Source: Thermovibrio guaymasensis (GTDB taxonomy: Bacteria > Aquificota > Aquificia > Desulfurobacteriales > Desulfurobacteriaceae). Taken from it: a stretch of 64,000 nucleotides of DNA. Below, piece by piece: positions 1-8,714 of the stretch. Where the stretch lies: positions 310,001 through 374,000 of the forward strand of contig NZ_RBIE01000001.1 of the NCBI RefSeq assembly GCF_003633715.1. The letters run 5' to 3'. The notes under the pieces were generated by a model. It ran no database searches, was not told where the DNA came from, and saw only the letters and a program-made list of their open reading frames with translations. Position 1 is the stretch's first letter. Each line of letters opens with the position of its first letter. A program made the position numbers and the translations under genes.

Positions 1-804
1 AAGCTAACAGATAACTTTTCTGCAGGTTTTGGAATCTCTTTCGGCCGTTCAGATGCTGGAACACAGAGGAGAATTTACTCTCCGAGTGTACCTTCAGTTC
101 ACAACAGGATTATAAAGGGAGAACTCAGCGACGACTTTAATATCTCCTTTAACGTAGGTTTCCTTTATAAACCTTACGATAATCTTTCCTTGGGATTAAC
201 TTACCGTTCAAGGACTAAAACCGATTTTGATGGAACAGTTGAAGTTGTAGGTGTTGATAAAGTTCACGCTGAAACTTCAATAGACCATCCAGAGCAGCTT
301 CAGTTTGGAGTAAAGTATCAGCCTAACAGGAGGTTAATCCTAACGGCTGATGTTGTTTGGACAAGGTGGAGTGTTGTTGACGGTTATACTGTTCGTTTTG
401 ATAGACCTCTCCTTGGGAAGACAAAAGAGGAGTTTCCGAGGAATTGGGATGATACGAGACAGGTAAGGATTGGTGTAGAGTACAGACTTAATGATGTTAT
501 CAGCCTTAGAGGAGGCTATTTTTACGACCCTTCCCCAATTCCAGATAGTACCTTTGATATGTTGTGGCCGGATGCGGATAAGAAAACCTACTCTCTAGGT
601 GCTGGTTTTAACCTCTTCGGAGGAAAATTGACGCTAGATACTGTAGTTCAGTATACAGTTGCAGAGCAAAAGAGGGAAATTGGGGGGGAGAGTGAGAACC
701 TTAACAACAGTTACCCAGGGGTAAACGGTCAACCTGGAAGGGTTTCAATGTCGGCTGATGGCCACGTTTGGGGATACGGTTTAACTCTCACTTACCACTT
801 TTAG
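1..804 (+). CDS. FadL/OMPP1-family outer-membrane transporter, C-terminal part
   Basis: The frame is open from the first base, so this is the 3' part (267 residues) of a gene that begins upstream. The visible part alternates short polar and aromatic stretches typical of beta strands and ends in YHF, the aromatic C-terminus recognised by the BAM machinery. A stretch near residue 80 (QLQFGVKYQPNRRL...DVVWTRW) and the Asp/Pro-rich loop near residue 180 resemble FadL/TodX long-chain fatty acid channels, which pass hydrophobic compounds across the outer membrane. The next gene, 8 bases on, is a lipase-like lipoprotein, as in the Vibrio volA-fadL pair, which supports a role in lipid uptake. The plug domain lies outside the window and was not seen. 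Confidence 0.8.
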   Translation, partial: KLTDNFSAGFGISFGRSDAGTQRRIYSPSVPSVHNRIIKGELSDDFNISFNVGFLYKPYDNLSLGLTYRSRTKTDFDGTVEVVGVDKVHAETSIDHPEQLQFGVKYQPNRRLILTADVVWTRWSVVDGYTVRFDRPLLGKTKEEFPRNWDDTRQVRIGVEYRLNDVISLRGGYFYDPSPIPDSTFDMLWPDADKKTYSLGAGFNLFGGKLTLDTVVQYTVAEQKREIGGESENLNNSYPGVNGQPGRVSMSADGHVWGYGLTLTYHF

Positions 805-812
805 GGGGAGTT

Positions 813-2825
813 ATGAGGAAATTTCTTATATTTAGTCTTATTTCAAGTATTATTTTTTCCTGTGGAGGGAGCCTTCAAGATACTTCATCGGCTCCTTCTA
901 CAGTAGACCATAACCCCGTTGATAGGAGTTATCTGGTGTTTGACCCTCTTTCAAGGGACTCGGAGGCTTCCCTTGGAATACCCTTTCCTAATGATATTTT
1001 TTGGGAAGAAGGGGTTGTAAAGATAGATACAAGTAAAGTTGAAGACCCATCAAAACGGGTTTTCTACCAAGCTATAAATTCTCTAAACTTGAAAGGACTT
1101 TCTCCTAATACACCTATTTTTATTCCCCTTTCAAGGAGCAATCCTATAGATCTGAGTTCGTTAAAGGGGAAGTTCTTGCTGATTGATCTTACAAACCTCC
1201 AATCTCTTCAGAGTAAAGGAAGTTCTCCTTTACCTGTTCAATTGGTTCTTCAAACTTCAAGACTTAAACCTTTACAGGATGGAAATTACCTTAAGTTTTA
1301 TCCCATTAAACCCCTTGAAGCGGGCCATCGGTATCTATTTGTTATCTTTTCAGGAATAAGAGACTTAAATGGAAAAGAGGTTCTTCCTCCTCAAATTTAC
1401 AACCAACTTGAATCGGAAAAGCCTTTGGCCGATCCTCAGCTTGAGAAGTTAAGGGAGCTCTATAGGAAGGAAATTTACGATGGCCTATTTCCAACCTTAT
1501 CTCAGCTTTTGGGAGTAAAGCTGAATGAGGATACGGTAGCAGAGGCATTTACTTTTACTACTGCGGATAAAACTCTTTCTACGGCCGATTTAGGAGCAGT
1601 TAAGGCTTTCCTTGAGGGAGAGACTTCTACTTTAAAAATCTCCGGGCTTCCTTATTCTTCGGTTAATCAGGACTTTGCTTCTATCCTACAACCTCTTTCT
1701 AATCAGAACTTCGTTAACTTCTTGAAGGGACTTGCCCTTAGTTACAGCCAAAGGTATGGAAAAACTCTCTTTCCGGCATTGAGTATTAGAAAACTCAATG
1801 ACTTTTTAGAAGCCCTTCAAAAGGTTTCCTCCGGTGAGGTTTCCTTAGGTGACGTAAACTGGGAGGAGTTTATCAAGTTCATTCCAGTATTTATTGGCAA
1901 TCAAGAGCTTTATAGCGGTAAGGTTTATATTTTCCAGCACGGCCTTGGTAGTGTAAAGGAGAGGGCACTTAATTTACTTGAAGGTGTGAAACTTCCGGTA
2001 GTTGCTATAGACCTTCCACTCCATGGAGAATATACAACTTTAACCGGTTCTCAGGAAATTGACCCAAGTTGTACTGCTGAGGTAAATGGGAAAGTTGTTG
2101 GTAGTGGAAAGTGTTTCTTAACTTCAGATGTTACTTCAAATAGGCTTAATATTTATCAGGCCGCCTTTAATATCCTTCTCCTTGAAAAGCTCTTATCTCA
2201 AGGTACTTATGACCTTGACGGTGACGGTTCCCTTGATACTCCTAAAGAGATTAACTTTGTTGGTGTTTCAATGGGAGCTATTACGGGAGAGCTAGCTTAC
2301 GCAAACTCATCAGATATTAGCAGGGCGGTGTTTAGCGTTGGAGGAGGAAACTACGTTTCAATAATTGATAGTGCACAAAATGACCTTATAGAGGGACTTC
2401 TATCTGCAATGGGATTAAAGAAAAACTCAAACGCTTACGCCGTTACCTTAGGTTTGTTCCAGCTCATTCTTGACACAGCGGACCCTTCTTTCTTCTCTCT
2501 GAACTCAGAGAAGGCCTCAAAGACCCTTTTTCAGAGCGCCTGTTGTGATACTGTTGTTCCTCCTGTTTCAAACTCCTCCTTTGCAACTGCGCTCTTTGGA
2601 GAGGGAGCAACGCCTGTTTACCTTAAGGACTTTGAGGACTTTAATAGCCCTCCAGTAGAGCCTGGCTGGTACGTTTATGGATATAGTGATAACTGGGTTA
2701 TTCATAGTTTCCTAATTCACTGGAACCTTAAAAGTTATCCTGAAGTAGCTCCTCATACGAGTTTAGATTACCTTAAGGCTGCAACAGAGGGAGCTCAGAA
2801 GCAAGTTTATCTATTCCTTAAGTAA
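813..2825 (+). CDS. VolA/Pla-1-type surface lipase lipoprotein
   Basis: 670 residues starting at ATG 813 behind GGGGGAG. The N-terminus is a lipoprotein signal with the modified Cys at residue 17 (IIFSC). The next part, with VFDPLSRDSEASLGIPFPND, matches the N-terminal region of the bacterial virulence factor lipase family. The second half carries an alpha/beta-hydrolase core: IFQHGLGSVKE, then AIDLPLHGEY, then DLDGDGSLDTP just before the nucleophile elbow GVSMG (Ser about residue 486). That order is typical of VolA and Pla-1/cef extracellular lipases, which release fatty acids from lysophospholipids at the cell surface. The FadL-type channel directly upstream is the expected partner. The acid and His of the triad were not assigned. 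The 3' end overlaps the convergent ABC ATPase gene by 15 bases. Confidence 0.78.
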   Translation: MRKFLIFSLISSIIFSCGGSLQDTSSAPSTVDHNPVDRSYLVFDPLSRDSEASLGIPFPNDIFWEEGVVKIDTSKVEDPSKRVFYQAINSLNLKGLSPNTPIFIPLSRSNPIDLSSLKGKFLLIDLTNLQSLQSKGSSPLPVQLVLQTSRLKPLQDGNYLKFYPIKPLEAGHRYLFVIFSGIRDLNGKEVLPPQIYNQLESEKPLADPQLEKLRELYRKEIYDGLFPTLSQLLGVKLNEDTVAEAFTFTTADKTLSTADLGAVKAFLEGETSTLKISGLPYSSVNQDFASILQPLSNQNFVNFLKGLALSYSQRYGKTLFPALSIRKLNDFLEALQKVSSGEVSLGDVNWEEFIKFIPVFIGNQELYSGKVYIFQHGLGSVKERALNLLEGVKLPVVAIDLPLHGEYTTLTGSQEIDPSCTAEVNGKVVGSGKCFLTSDVTSNRLNIYQAAFNILLLEKLLSQGTYDLDGDGSLDTPKEINFVGVSMGAITGELAYANSSDISRAVFSVGGGNYVSIIDSAQNDLIEGLLSAMGLKKNSNAYAVTLGLFQLILDTADPSFFSLNSEKASKTLFQSACCDTVVPPVSNSSFATALFGEGATPVYLKDFEDFNSPPVEPGWYVYGYSDNWVIHSFLIHWNLKSYPEVAPHTSLDYLKAATEGAQKQVYLFLK

Positions 2826-3764
2826 TGGGAAAAAACACCTAAACTTATGCTCCCTTTCTTCAACTACCGGGGGCATTTCTTTCCTGCAGATCTCCCTTGC
2901 CTTTGGGCATCTTGGGTGGAATGGGCATCCTTCTATTTCCTCAGAGGGCTCTGGAACGTTTCCGGCCATTGTTTTAAGCTTTCTCTTTACTCCTCCGTTA
3001 AGCTTTGGCGAGCACTCAATTAGACCTTTTGTATAGGGGTGGCGGGGGTTGGCTAGAACTTCTTCGGTTTTACCTGACTCTACAGTGTAACCTCCGTAGA
3101 GGACGTAGGTTTTGTCCGATATTTCCTGAACTATTCCCATATCGTGGGTAATGAGAAGCGTTCCTAAGTTTTTCGTCTTTGATAGTTTTTTTAGGAGCTC
3201 CAGAATTTTCTTCTGAACCGTTACGTCAAGGGCTGTTGTCGGTTCATCTGCAAGTAGGTATGAAGGATTACAGGCAAGGGCCATAGCTATTGCGCACCTT
3301 TGCTTTAAACCTCCCGATAGGTGGTGGGGGTAGGAGTCTAACCTCTCCTCAGCCTTTGGAACCTGACACAGTTTTAAGAGCTCCAGAGCCCTTTCCCTTC
3401 CCTCCTCTTTACTTTTTACAGTTCTGTGGTATAGCATCGGTTCAATAATCTGCTCTCCAATCGTTAGAAGGGGGTTCAAGGAAGAGGAAGGGTCTTGAAA
3501 GACCATTGAAACCTTTTCCCAACGGAAGGAGGAGAGCTCCTTCTTATTAAGATTTAGTGGTTCTACTCCGTCAACTTCTACTTTTCCTGAGATTTTAAAG
3601 TTCTCAGGGAGTAACTTTAAAACGGAAAGGGCCGATATTGACTTTCCGCTTCCGCTCTCCCCTACGAGTGAAACGATCTCTCCCCTCTCTACTTCCCAAA
3701 AGACGTCCTTTAGGATTTTGAACTTTGGAGTTTCCACCTTAAGGTTTTCAACCTTTAAAGACAC
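2811..3764 (-). CDS. Oligopeptide/dipeptide-type ABC transporter ATPase (OppD/DppD-like)
   Basis: 317 residues from a GTG start behind GGAG. Walker A is GESGSGKS near residue 36, the signature is LSGGLKQR near 149, Walker B is LLADEPTTALD near 170, and the switch His is in LITHDMG. The C-terminal Cys-rich extension (GCPFHPRCPKAREIC) is the oligopeptide/dipeptide transporter C-terminal domain, so the family call is firm. It would power import of peptides or nickel-like substrates through inner-membrane permeases, but no permease or binding protein is encoded here. It is the last gene of the uvrB-argD-HIRAN run and overlaps the HIRAN gene by 10 bases. The substrate cannot be read from the sequence. 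Confidence 0.85.
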   Translation of the reverse strand: MSLKVENLKVETPKFKILKDVFWEVERGEIVSLVGESGSGKSISALSVLKLLPENFKISGKVEVDGVEPLNLNKKELSSFRWEKVSMVFQDPSSSLNPLLTIGEQIIEPMLYHRTVKSKEEGRERALELLKLCQVPKAEERLDSYPHHLSGGLKQRCAIAMALACNPSYLLADEPTTALDVTVQKKILELLKKLSKTKNLGTLLITHDMGIVQEISDKTYVLYGGYTVESGKTEEVLANPRHPYTKGLIECSPKLNGGVKRKLKTMAGNVPEPSEEIEGCPFHPRCPKAREICRKEMPPVVEEREHKFRCFFPLLKE

Positions 3765-5464
3765 TTTATCTCCACCCAGTAGGAGTTTTCTGTAAAAACG
3801 TCTGGTTCAAAGTAGAGTTCCCTTACCTTTAGCTTCTTTCCGCTCCTTTCCTTTGCAGCTAAGTAGTGGGAAATGACTTTCGGAATATAACCTAAGAACT
3901 TACCGTCTTCGCTCTGGATGACGTATGTAACGGGAGAGTTTGGATTGAGTGGTTCTGCTTTCAAGCTGAAGTCCACTTTTCCCTTTATTACCCTTTCCCA
4001 CTCTGCCCTTAAGTTTCTCCTCGCTATTACTGGGGTCCAGTAAGTTGAGGTTTTTGCAAGGAACTGATGGGGGCTTACCAGTCCCTTTATCTCCATTAAG
4101 AACTTACAGAGCTCCTTTGGAAGGGATTGGGTTCCTGCACATAGATACCCTATTAGAGACCAAAGTTCCTTTGAGTCAAGTATTTCCCTTAGCTGCTCTT
4201 TCTTGAGCTCAAAGAGTTTCCTGTTTTTGCTCCAGAGAGAGGAGAGTTTTGACTTGAGGGTAATTAGATTCTCAAGGTTAAAGTTGAAGTCCTTTAGAAA
4301 CTTTAGAAACTCAAGGAACTCTCCCTTCGTTCTCTTCCTTGATAGGAGCCTACTTAGGAGCCACTCTCTATTTATCCTGTTGTAAAGTTTAGTGGCAAGT
4401 TCTTTGTCAAGGAACCAGGATAGGTAGAGGTTGAACCTGCCCAGTTCCTTATCTGAGGTCCACTCAAATTGAGGCTTAAATGCATCTTTAAGGAGCGAAT
4501 TCTCAACTTCTTTAAGAGCTTTCTTTACTGTAAGAAAGAGCCTCTCAAAGTCCTTCTCTTTCTTAGTTTTTAGTGAAAACTCAACTACTACGTCTGCTCC
4601 GTTTAGCTCCTCTCTAACAGTTGGAACTATTAAGACCCCTTCCCTTTCAGTAATCTCATAGTTTGAGTAGGCAAGGGTAGTTGGAAAGTGGTACTCAAGC
4701 TCTTGAGCCATAAACTCTAAAAGGGAAGTAATAACCGAGCTCAGTATTTTATCTTTGACTTGAAAAAGCTTTTCCGGTTTAAACCGGATTTCTGGTTCCC
4801 TCTTAGGAAGTTCGGGATCAGTTAAGATTCCCTTTTTAAACCTCTCCCAGAGGGAGAGCTCAATGTCTGAATCAACGCTCTTTAAGGCTGTAAGCTCTTC
4901 ATCTTTTAGGTATCTCCTCGCAGAGTCCCTTATCCTCTTTACCCTTAAAAGGTTCTTAGCTTCAAGTTTTGCAAGTTCCCAGAGCTCTTGACTTATGTGG
5001 TTTATCTCTCCTCTAACTGGCCAGAAGAAGTTCTTCTTTGCCTCCTTTAAGAACCTGTAGGAGAAAATCCTCTCAAGGGGGGCTTTTAGGAGTTGAAAGT
5101 CCACTCCTTCTACCTCTTCCGGAGAGAGGGTGAGTAAAGAAGGGGAAAGGGGAAACCTCTCCCTGAACAGTTTTACCCTATCGTAGATAAACTGGGGTGA
5201 GACCTCTTCAAAGGGTAGAAAGGAAAAGAGGAGGAAAACCCTCTCCTCCTCTTTGAGGAAGCTCTCTCCCTTTATAGGAACGGATAGTTTATCTGATAGG
5301 AGCATTGCTACTGGAAGGACAAAAGGGTCCCCCGGGAAAATGGCATCAATTCTAAGCTTTAACCTTTTAATCCTGTCGCTTAAGAAGAAGAGGGCATCAA
5401 CTAAGTACTCCGGCTTTAGCTGGGAACTTTCAAATATAAGTGTTGGTTTAACTTTTACCTTCAT
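3755..5464 (-). CDS. HIRAN-domain protein of unknown function
   Basis: 569 residues. The C-terminal part, about residues 478-545, reads SLKAEPLNPNSPVTYVI, a short gap, then FLGYIPKVISHYLA, which fits the HIRAN pattern (EP-N-p-dpnA-V ... GYiPr). HIRAN domains bind DNA ends or stalled forks in HLTF/Rad5-like proteins and also occur alone in bacteria. The first 110 residues have a Rossmann-like rhythm (DAIFPGDPFVLPVAMLLSDKL, then VFLLFSFLPF) that loosely recalls phosphoribosyltransferase folds; this is only an impression. The middle is charged and helical with no motif I know. The gene overlaps argD by 4 bases and sits two genes downstream of uvrB, which suggests a nucleic-acid role. There is no helicase or nuclease motif, so the activity is unknown. 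Confidence 0.6.
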   Translation of the reverse strand: MKVKVKPTLIFESSQLKPEYLVDALFFLSDRIKRLKLRIDAIFPGDPFVLPVAMLLSDKLSVPIKGESFLKEEERVFLLFSFLPFEEVSPQFIYDRVKLFRERFPLSPSLLTLSPEEVEGVDFQLLKAPLERIFSYRFLKEAKKNFFWPVRGEINHISQELWELAKLEAKNLLRVKRIRDSARRYLKDEELTALKSVDSDIELSLWERFKKGILTDPELPKREPEIRFKPEKLFQVKDKILSSVITSLLEFMAQELEYHFPTTLAYSNYEITEREGVLIVPTVREELNGADVVVEFSLKTKKEKDFERLFLTVKKALKEVENSLLKDAFKPQFEWTSDKELGRFNLYLSWFLDKELATKLYNRINREWLLSRLLSRKRTKGEFLEFLKFLKDFNFNLENLITLKSKLSSLWSKNRKLFELKKEQLREILDSKELWSLIGYLCAGTQSLPKELCKFLMEIKGLVSPHQFLAKTSTYWTPVIARRNLRAEWERVIKGKVDFSLKAEPLNPNSPVTYVIQSEDGKFLGYIPKVISHYLAAKERSGKKLKVRELYFEPDVFTENSYWVEIKCL

Positions 5465-6642
5465 AGCTCTCTTAGTATATCCCTTAGAATTTCAATACCT
5501 TTTTCAATCTCCTCCTTTGTAATTACTAAAGGAGGGGTAAACCTTAATACCTTTCCTGCTGTACAGTTAATAATAAGCCCCCTTTCAAGGGCTTTGCCTG
5601 CTATTTGAGAGCACTCTACCTTCATAACTGCTCCAACCATGAGCCCCAGTCCCCTTACTCCTTCAATTAGGTAGGGGAACTCCCTTTGGAGCTCCTTTAA
5701 CTTCTCCACTAAGAACCTTCCCTTTTCCTTTACTTCCTCTAGAAATCCCAGTTTTGTAATTTCCTTTATGACTTCAACTCCTGCTCTCGTTGCTAGGAAG
5801 TTTCCTCCAAAGGTAGATGCGTGGAGCCCCGGCTTTAGAACGTTTGCAGCCTTCCCTTTTGCAACTATGGCCCCTATTGGAACTCCGTTTCCAAGGGCCT
5901 TTGCCAGCGTCATGACGTCAGGTTCAACGCCATAGTTCTGGTAGGCAAAGAGAGCTCCCGTCCTTCCAACTCCCGTTTGGACCTCGTCAAATATTAAAAG
6001 GGCATTTACCCTGTCTGCTATTTCCCTTAAGCCTTCAAGGAACTCCTTTTTGGCTGGAACGACTCCTCCTTCGCCCTGAACAGGTTCAACTATTATTGCA
6101 GCGGTTTTCTCAGATACTACTTCCTTAACAGAGTCAAGGTCGTTGAACTTTGCAAACTTTACGCCTGTAAGCATAGGTCCGAAACCTTGGTTGTACTTTC
6201 CCTGTCCGGTTATTGAAACAGATGCCATTGTCCTTCCGTGGAAGGAGTTTTCAAAGGCTATTATTTCAAACTTTTCTGGGTCAACTTCGGTTCCATAGCG
6301 CCTTGCAAGTTTTATTGCTCCCTCGTTTGCCTCTGCTCCGCTGTTGCAGAAGAAGACTTTTTCCCCAAATGAGTTCTCGCAGATTAACCTTGCAAGCTCA
6401 GCCTGGGGTTCAATGTGGAAGAGGTTTGAAGTGTGGATTAGGGTCTTTGCCTGCTTGCATATTGCCTCAGAGACTTTAGGGTGGCAGTGGCCGAGGTTGC
6501 AGACTGCGATTCCTGCAAGCATGTCAAGGTACTTCTTCCCCTCTTCATCGTAGAGCCAGCACCCTTCTCCCTTAACAAAGGATACGGGATAGCGGTTGTA
6601 GGTCTTCATTACGTACTTTTCTGTCTTTTCCTGTGTATTCAT
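5461..6642 (-). CDS. argD: Acetylornithine aminotransferase
   Basis: 393 residues, the normal ArgD length. It is a class III PLP aminotransferase: CNSGAEANEGAIKLAR binds the cofactor phosphate, FENSFHGRT, IVEPVQGEGGV and FDEVQTGVGRTG follow, and the PLP lysine lies in TLAKALGNGVPIGA. The enzyme converts N-acetylglutamate semialdehyde to N-acetylornithine in arginine synthesis and in many bacteria also serves as N-succinyl-DAP aminotransferase. A separate DapC-like gene at 25095 may cover the latter job here. The gene starts 10 bases after uvrB stops and its end overlaps the HIRAN gene by 4 bases, so it is co-transcribed and probably translationally coupled. Other ornithine-type class III enzymes are possible, but the motif set favours ArgD. 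Confidence 0.92.
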   Translation of the reverse strand: MNTQEKTEKYVMKTYNRYPVSFVKGEGCWLYDEEGKKYLDMLAGIAVCNLGHCHPKVSEAICKQAKTLIHTSNLFHIEPQAELARLICENSFGEKVFFCNSGAEANEGAIKLARRYGTEVDPEKFEIIAFENSFHGRTMASVSITGQGKYNQGFGPMLTGVKFAKFNDLDSVKEVVSEKTAAIIVEPVQGEGGVVPAKKEFLEGLREIADRVNALLIFDEVQTGVGRTGALFAYQNYGVEPDVMTLAKALGNGVPIGAIVAKGKAANVLKPGLHASTFGGNFLATRAGVEVIKEITKLGFLEEVKEKGRFLVEKLKELQREFPYLIEGVRGLGLMVGAVMKVECSQIAGKALERGLIINCTAGKVLRFTPPLVITKEEIEKGIEILRDILREL

Positions 6643-6652
6643 CTTCCAAACC

Positions 6653-8644
6653 TCACGCTGGAATTAATAGTTTTCTGAGCTCCTTTATTCTATCTCGAAG
6701 CTCTGCAGCCCTTTCAAACTCCCAGTTCTTTGCTGCCTCTTTCATCTCCTTTGTGAGCCTATCTATTTCGGCAAGGAGCTCCTCCTCGCTCTTTGGGACC
6801 TTCTCAACCCCCTTCTTCTTAAGCCTGAAGAGGGCCGAAAGGCCTGCGTCCTCAATGATGGAGCTCTCAATCTCCCTCTTAACGGTTTTTGGGGTTATTC
6901 CGTGCTTCCTGTTAAACTCCTCCTGAATCCTCCTCCTCCTTTCGGTCTCCTCAATTGCCTCCTTCATTGCCTTTGTCATTTTATCTGCAAATAGGATTAC
7001 CTTGCCGTTTACGTTCCTTGCTGCCCTTCCCATCGTTTGAATTAGTGCAGTTTTAGAGCGCAGGAAACCCTCCTTGTCTGCGTCTAAGATCGCTACGAGT
7101 GAAACTTCCGGTAGGTCTAAACCTTCCCTCAGGAGGTTAACTCCGACTAGAACGTCAAACTCGCCGCTCCTCAATCCCCTTATAATCTCAACCCTCTCAA
7201 CCGAATCAATCTCTGAGTGCATGTACTTTGCCTTTACTCCCTTCTCAAGGAGGTAGTTTGTAAGCTCCTCGGCACTCCTTTTGGTCAAAGTAGTTATTAA
7301 GACCCTCTCGTTCCTCTTAACCCTCTCTCTGATTTCTGAGAGGAGGTAGTCTATCTGGGCTTCAGTTGGTCTGACTTCAACTATCGGGTCTAGAAGTCCT
7401 GTAGGCCTTATTATCTGTTCAACTACTTTTTCCGAAACTGAGAGCTCAAACTCTCCGGGAGTTGCGGAGACGAAAATTGCCTGAGGGACTCTCTCTAAGA
7501 ACTCCTCAAAGTTTAGTGGACGGTTATCGTAGGCTGAGGGGAGCCTGAAACCGTGTTCAATGAGGTTGTACTTCCTGGCCCTATCTCCCCTCCACATTGC
7601 CTTAATCTGGGGAATCGTTACGTGGGACTCGTCTATTATCACCAGGAAGTCGTCTGGGAAGTAGTCAAGTAGGGTGTAGGGAGGTTGACCTGGCTTCCTC
7701 CCGTCAAGGTGGCGGGAGTAGTTCTCAATTCCTTTACAGTGGCCGATTTCAAGTAGGAGCTCTATGTCGTAGCGGGTTCTCTGTTCAATTCTCCTTGCCT
7801 CAAGCTCCTTTCCCTGACTTAAGAAGTACTCAATCCTCTCCTCAAGCTCCCTCTCTATTCCCTCAACTGTCCTTAAAATCTGCTGGTAGGGAGTTGCGTA
7901 GTGGGAAGCCGGGTAGACTGTGTAGGAGTCAAACTCCTTTAAAACCTTCTGGTTGAAGTAGTCGTGCATAGTTATCCTTTCAACTTCGTCTCCAAAGAGC
8001 TCCACCCTTATAAAGTGGTCTTCCTGGTCAGCAGGGTAGATGTCTATGGTATCTCCTCTCACTTTGAATATCCCCGCTCTTACCTCGTAGGAGCTCCTTT
8101 CATAACCTAGTGTAACTAACTTCCTTAAAACTTCGTCCCTGTCTATCTCCTCTCCTACTGTGAACCTTAGGGAGAGCTCCCTGTAGTGTTCGGGAGAACC
8201 TAGGCCGTAGATACAGGAGACTGAGGATACTATTATCGTATCTGGGCGGGTTAGAAGTGAGACCGTTGCGCTGTGGCGCATCCTGTCTATTACAGGGTTT
8301 ATTGAACAGTCCTTTTCAATGTAGATGTCTCGACTGGGTATGTAGGCTTCCGGCTGGTAGTAGTCGTAGTAGGAGATGAAGTACTCAACTGCGTTGTTTG
8401 GGAAGAAGTTCTTTAGCTCGTGGTAGAGCTGTGCTGCCAAAACTTTGTTGTGGGATATTACGAGGGTTGGCTTTTGAACCTCCTCAATAACCTTTGCAAT
8501 CGTGTAGGTTTTACCGCTTCCGGTTATACCCAGTAGAGTTTGGTACTTTAAGCCCTCTTTAATTCCTCTGCTGAGTTCCCTGATAGCCTTTGGCTGATCA
8601 CCCTTTGGAGTAAAGGGTGAAACTACTTTAAACCTTTTTCCCAT
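6653..8644 (-). CDS. uvrB: UvrABC excision nuclease subunit B
   Basis: 663 residues, close to the family's usual 670. UvrB loads on damaged DNA with UvrA, opens the strands with its helicase fold and recruits UvrC. Seen here: Walker A GITGSGKT near residue 40, the beta-hairpin [12 protein letters not shown], Walker [10 protein letters not shown], helicase motifs with [13 protein letters not shown], and a C-terminal UVR coiled coil ([17 protein letters not shown]) that binds UvrC. I chose ATG 8644 ([18 protein letters not shown]) because it matches the family N-terminus and has AAGGG just upstream. An in-frame ATG at 8677 lacks a ribosome site and would add 11 residues. It is the first gene of the uvrB-argD-HIRAN-ABC operon, divergent from the TPR gene. 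Confidence 0.96.
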   Translation of the reverse strand: MGKRFKVVSPFTPKGDQPKAIRELSRGIKEGLKYQTLLGITGSGKTYTIAKVIEEVQKPTLVISHNKVLAAQLYHELKNFFPNNAVEYFISYYDYYQPEAYIPSRDIYIEKDCSINPVIDRMRHSATVSLLTRPDTIIVSSVSCIYGLGSPEHYRELSLRFTVGEEIDRDEVLRKLVTLGYERSSYEVRAGIFKVRGDTIDIYPADQEDHFIRVELFGDEVERITMHDYFNQKVLKEFDSYTVYPASHYATPYQQILRTVEGIERELEERIEYFLSQGKELEARRIEQRTRYDIELLLEIGHCKGIENYSRHLDGRKPGQPPYTLLDYFPDDFLVIIDESHVTIPQIKAMWRGDRARKYNLIEHGFRLPSAYDNRPLNFEEFLERVPQAIFVSATPGEFELSVSEKVVEQIIRPTGLLDPIVEVRPTEAQIDYLLSEIRERVKRNERVLITTLTKRSAEELTNYLLEKGVKAKYMHSEIDSVERVEIIRGLRSGEFDVLVGVNLLREGLDLPEVSLVAILDADKEGFLRSKTALIQTMGRAARNVNGKVILFADKMTKAMKEAIEETERRRRIQEEFNRKHGITPKTVKREIESSIIEDAGLSALFRLKKKGVEKVPKSEEELLAEIDRLTKEMKEAAKNWEFERAAELRDRIKELRKLLIPA

Positions 8645-8714
8645 TTTTCCCTTAAAATAGAGTTTCTCACCCACCATAATATAGACTTGAACCTTACATT
8701 TAAGGAGATGTTAA

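Noticed and set aside
768-812. A 15-codon upstream extension of the lipase gene
   Set aside because: It lies inside the FadL gene end and would bury the lipoprotein signal; ATG 813 has a ribosome site.
8645-8714. Divergent promoters between uvrB and the TPR gene
   Set aside because: CATAAT and TATATT are present but no -35 box sits at a good distance on either strand, so I did not list them as features.
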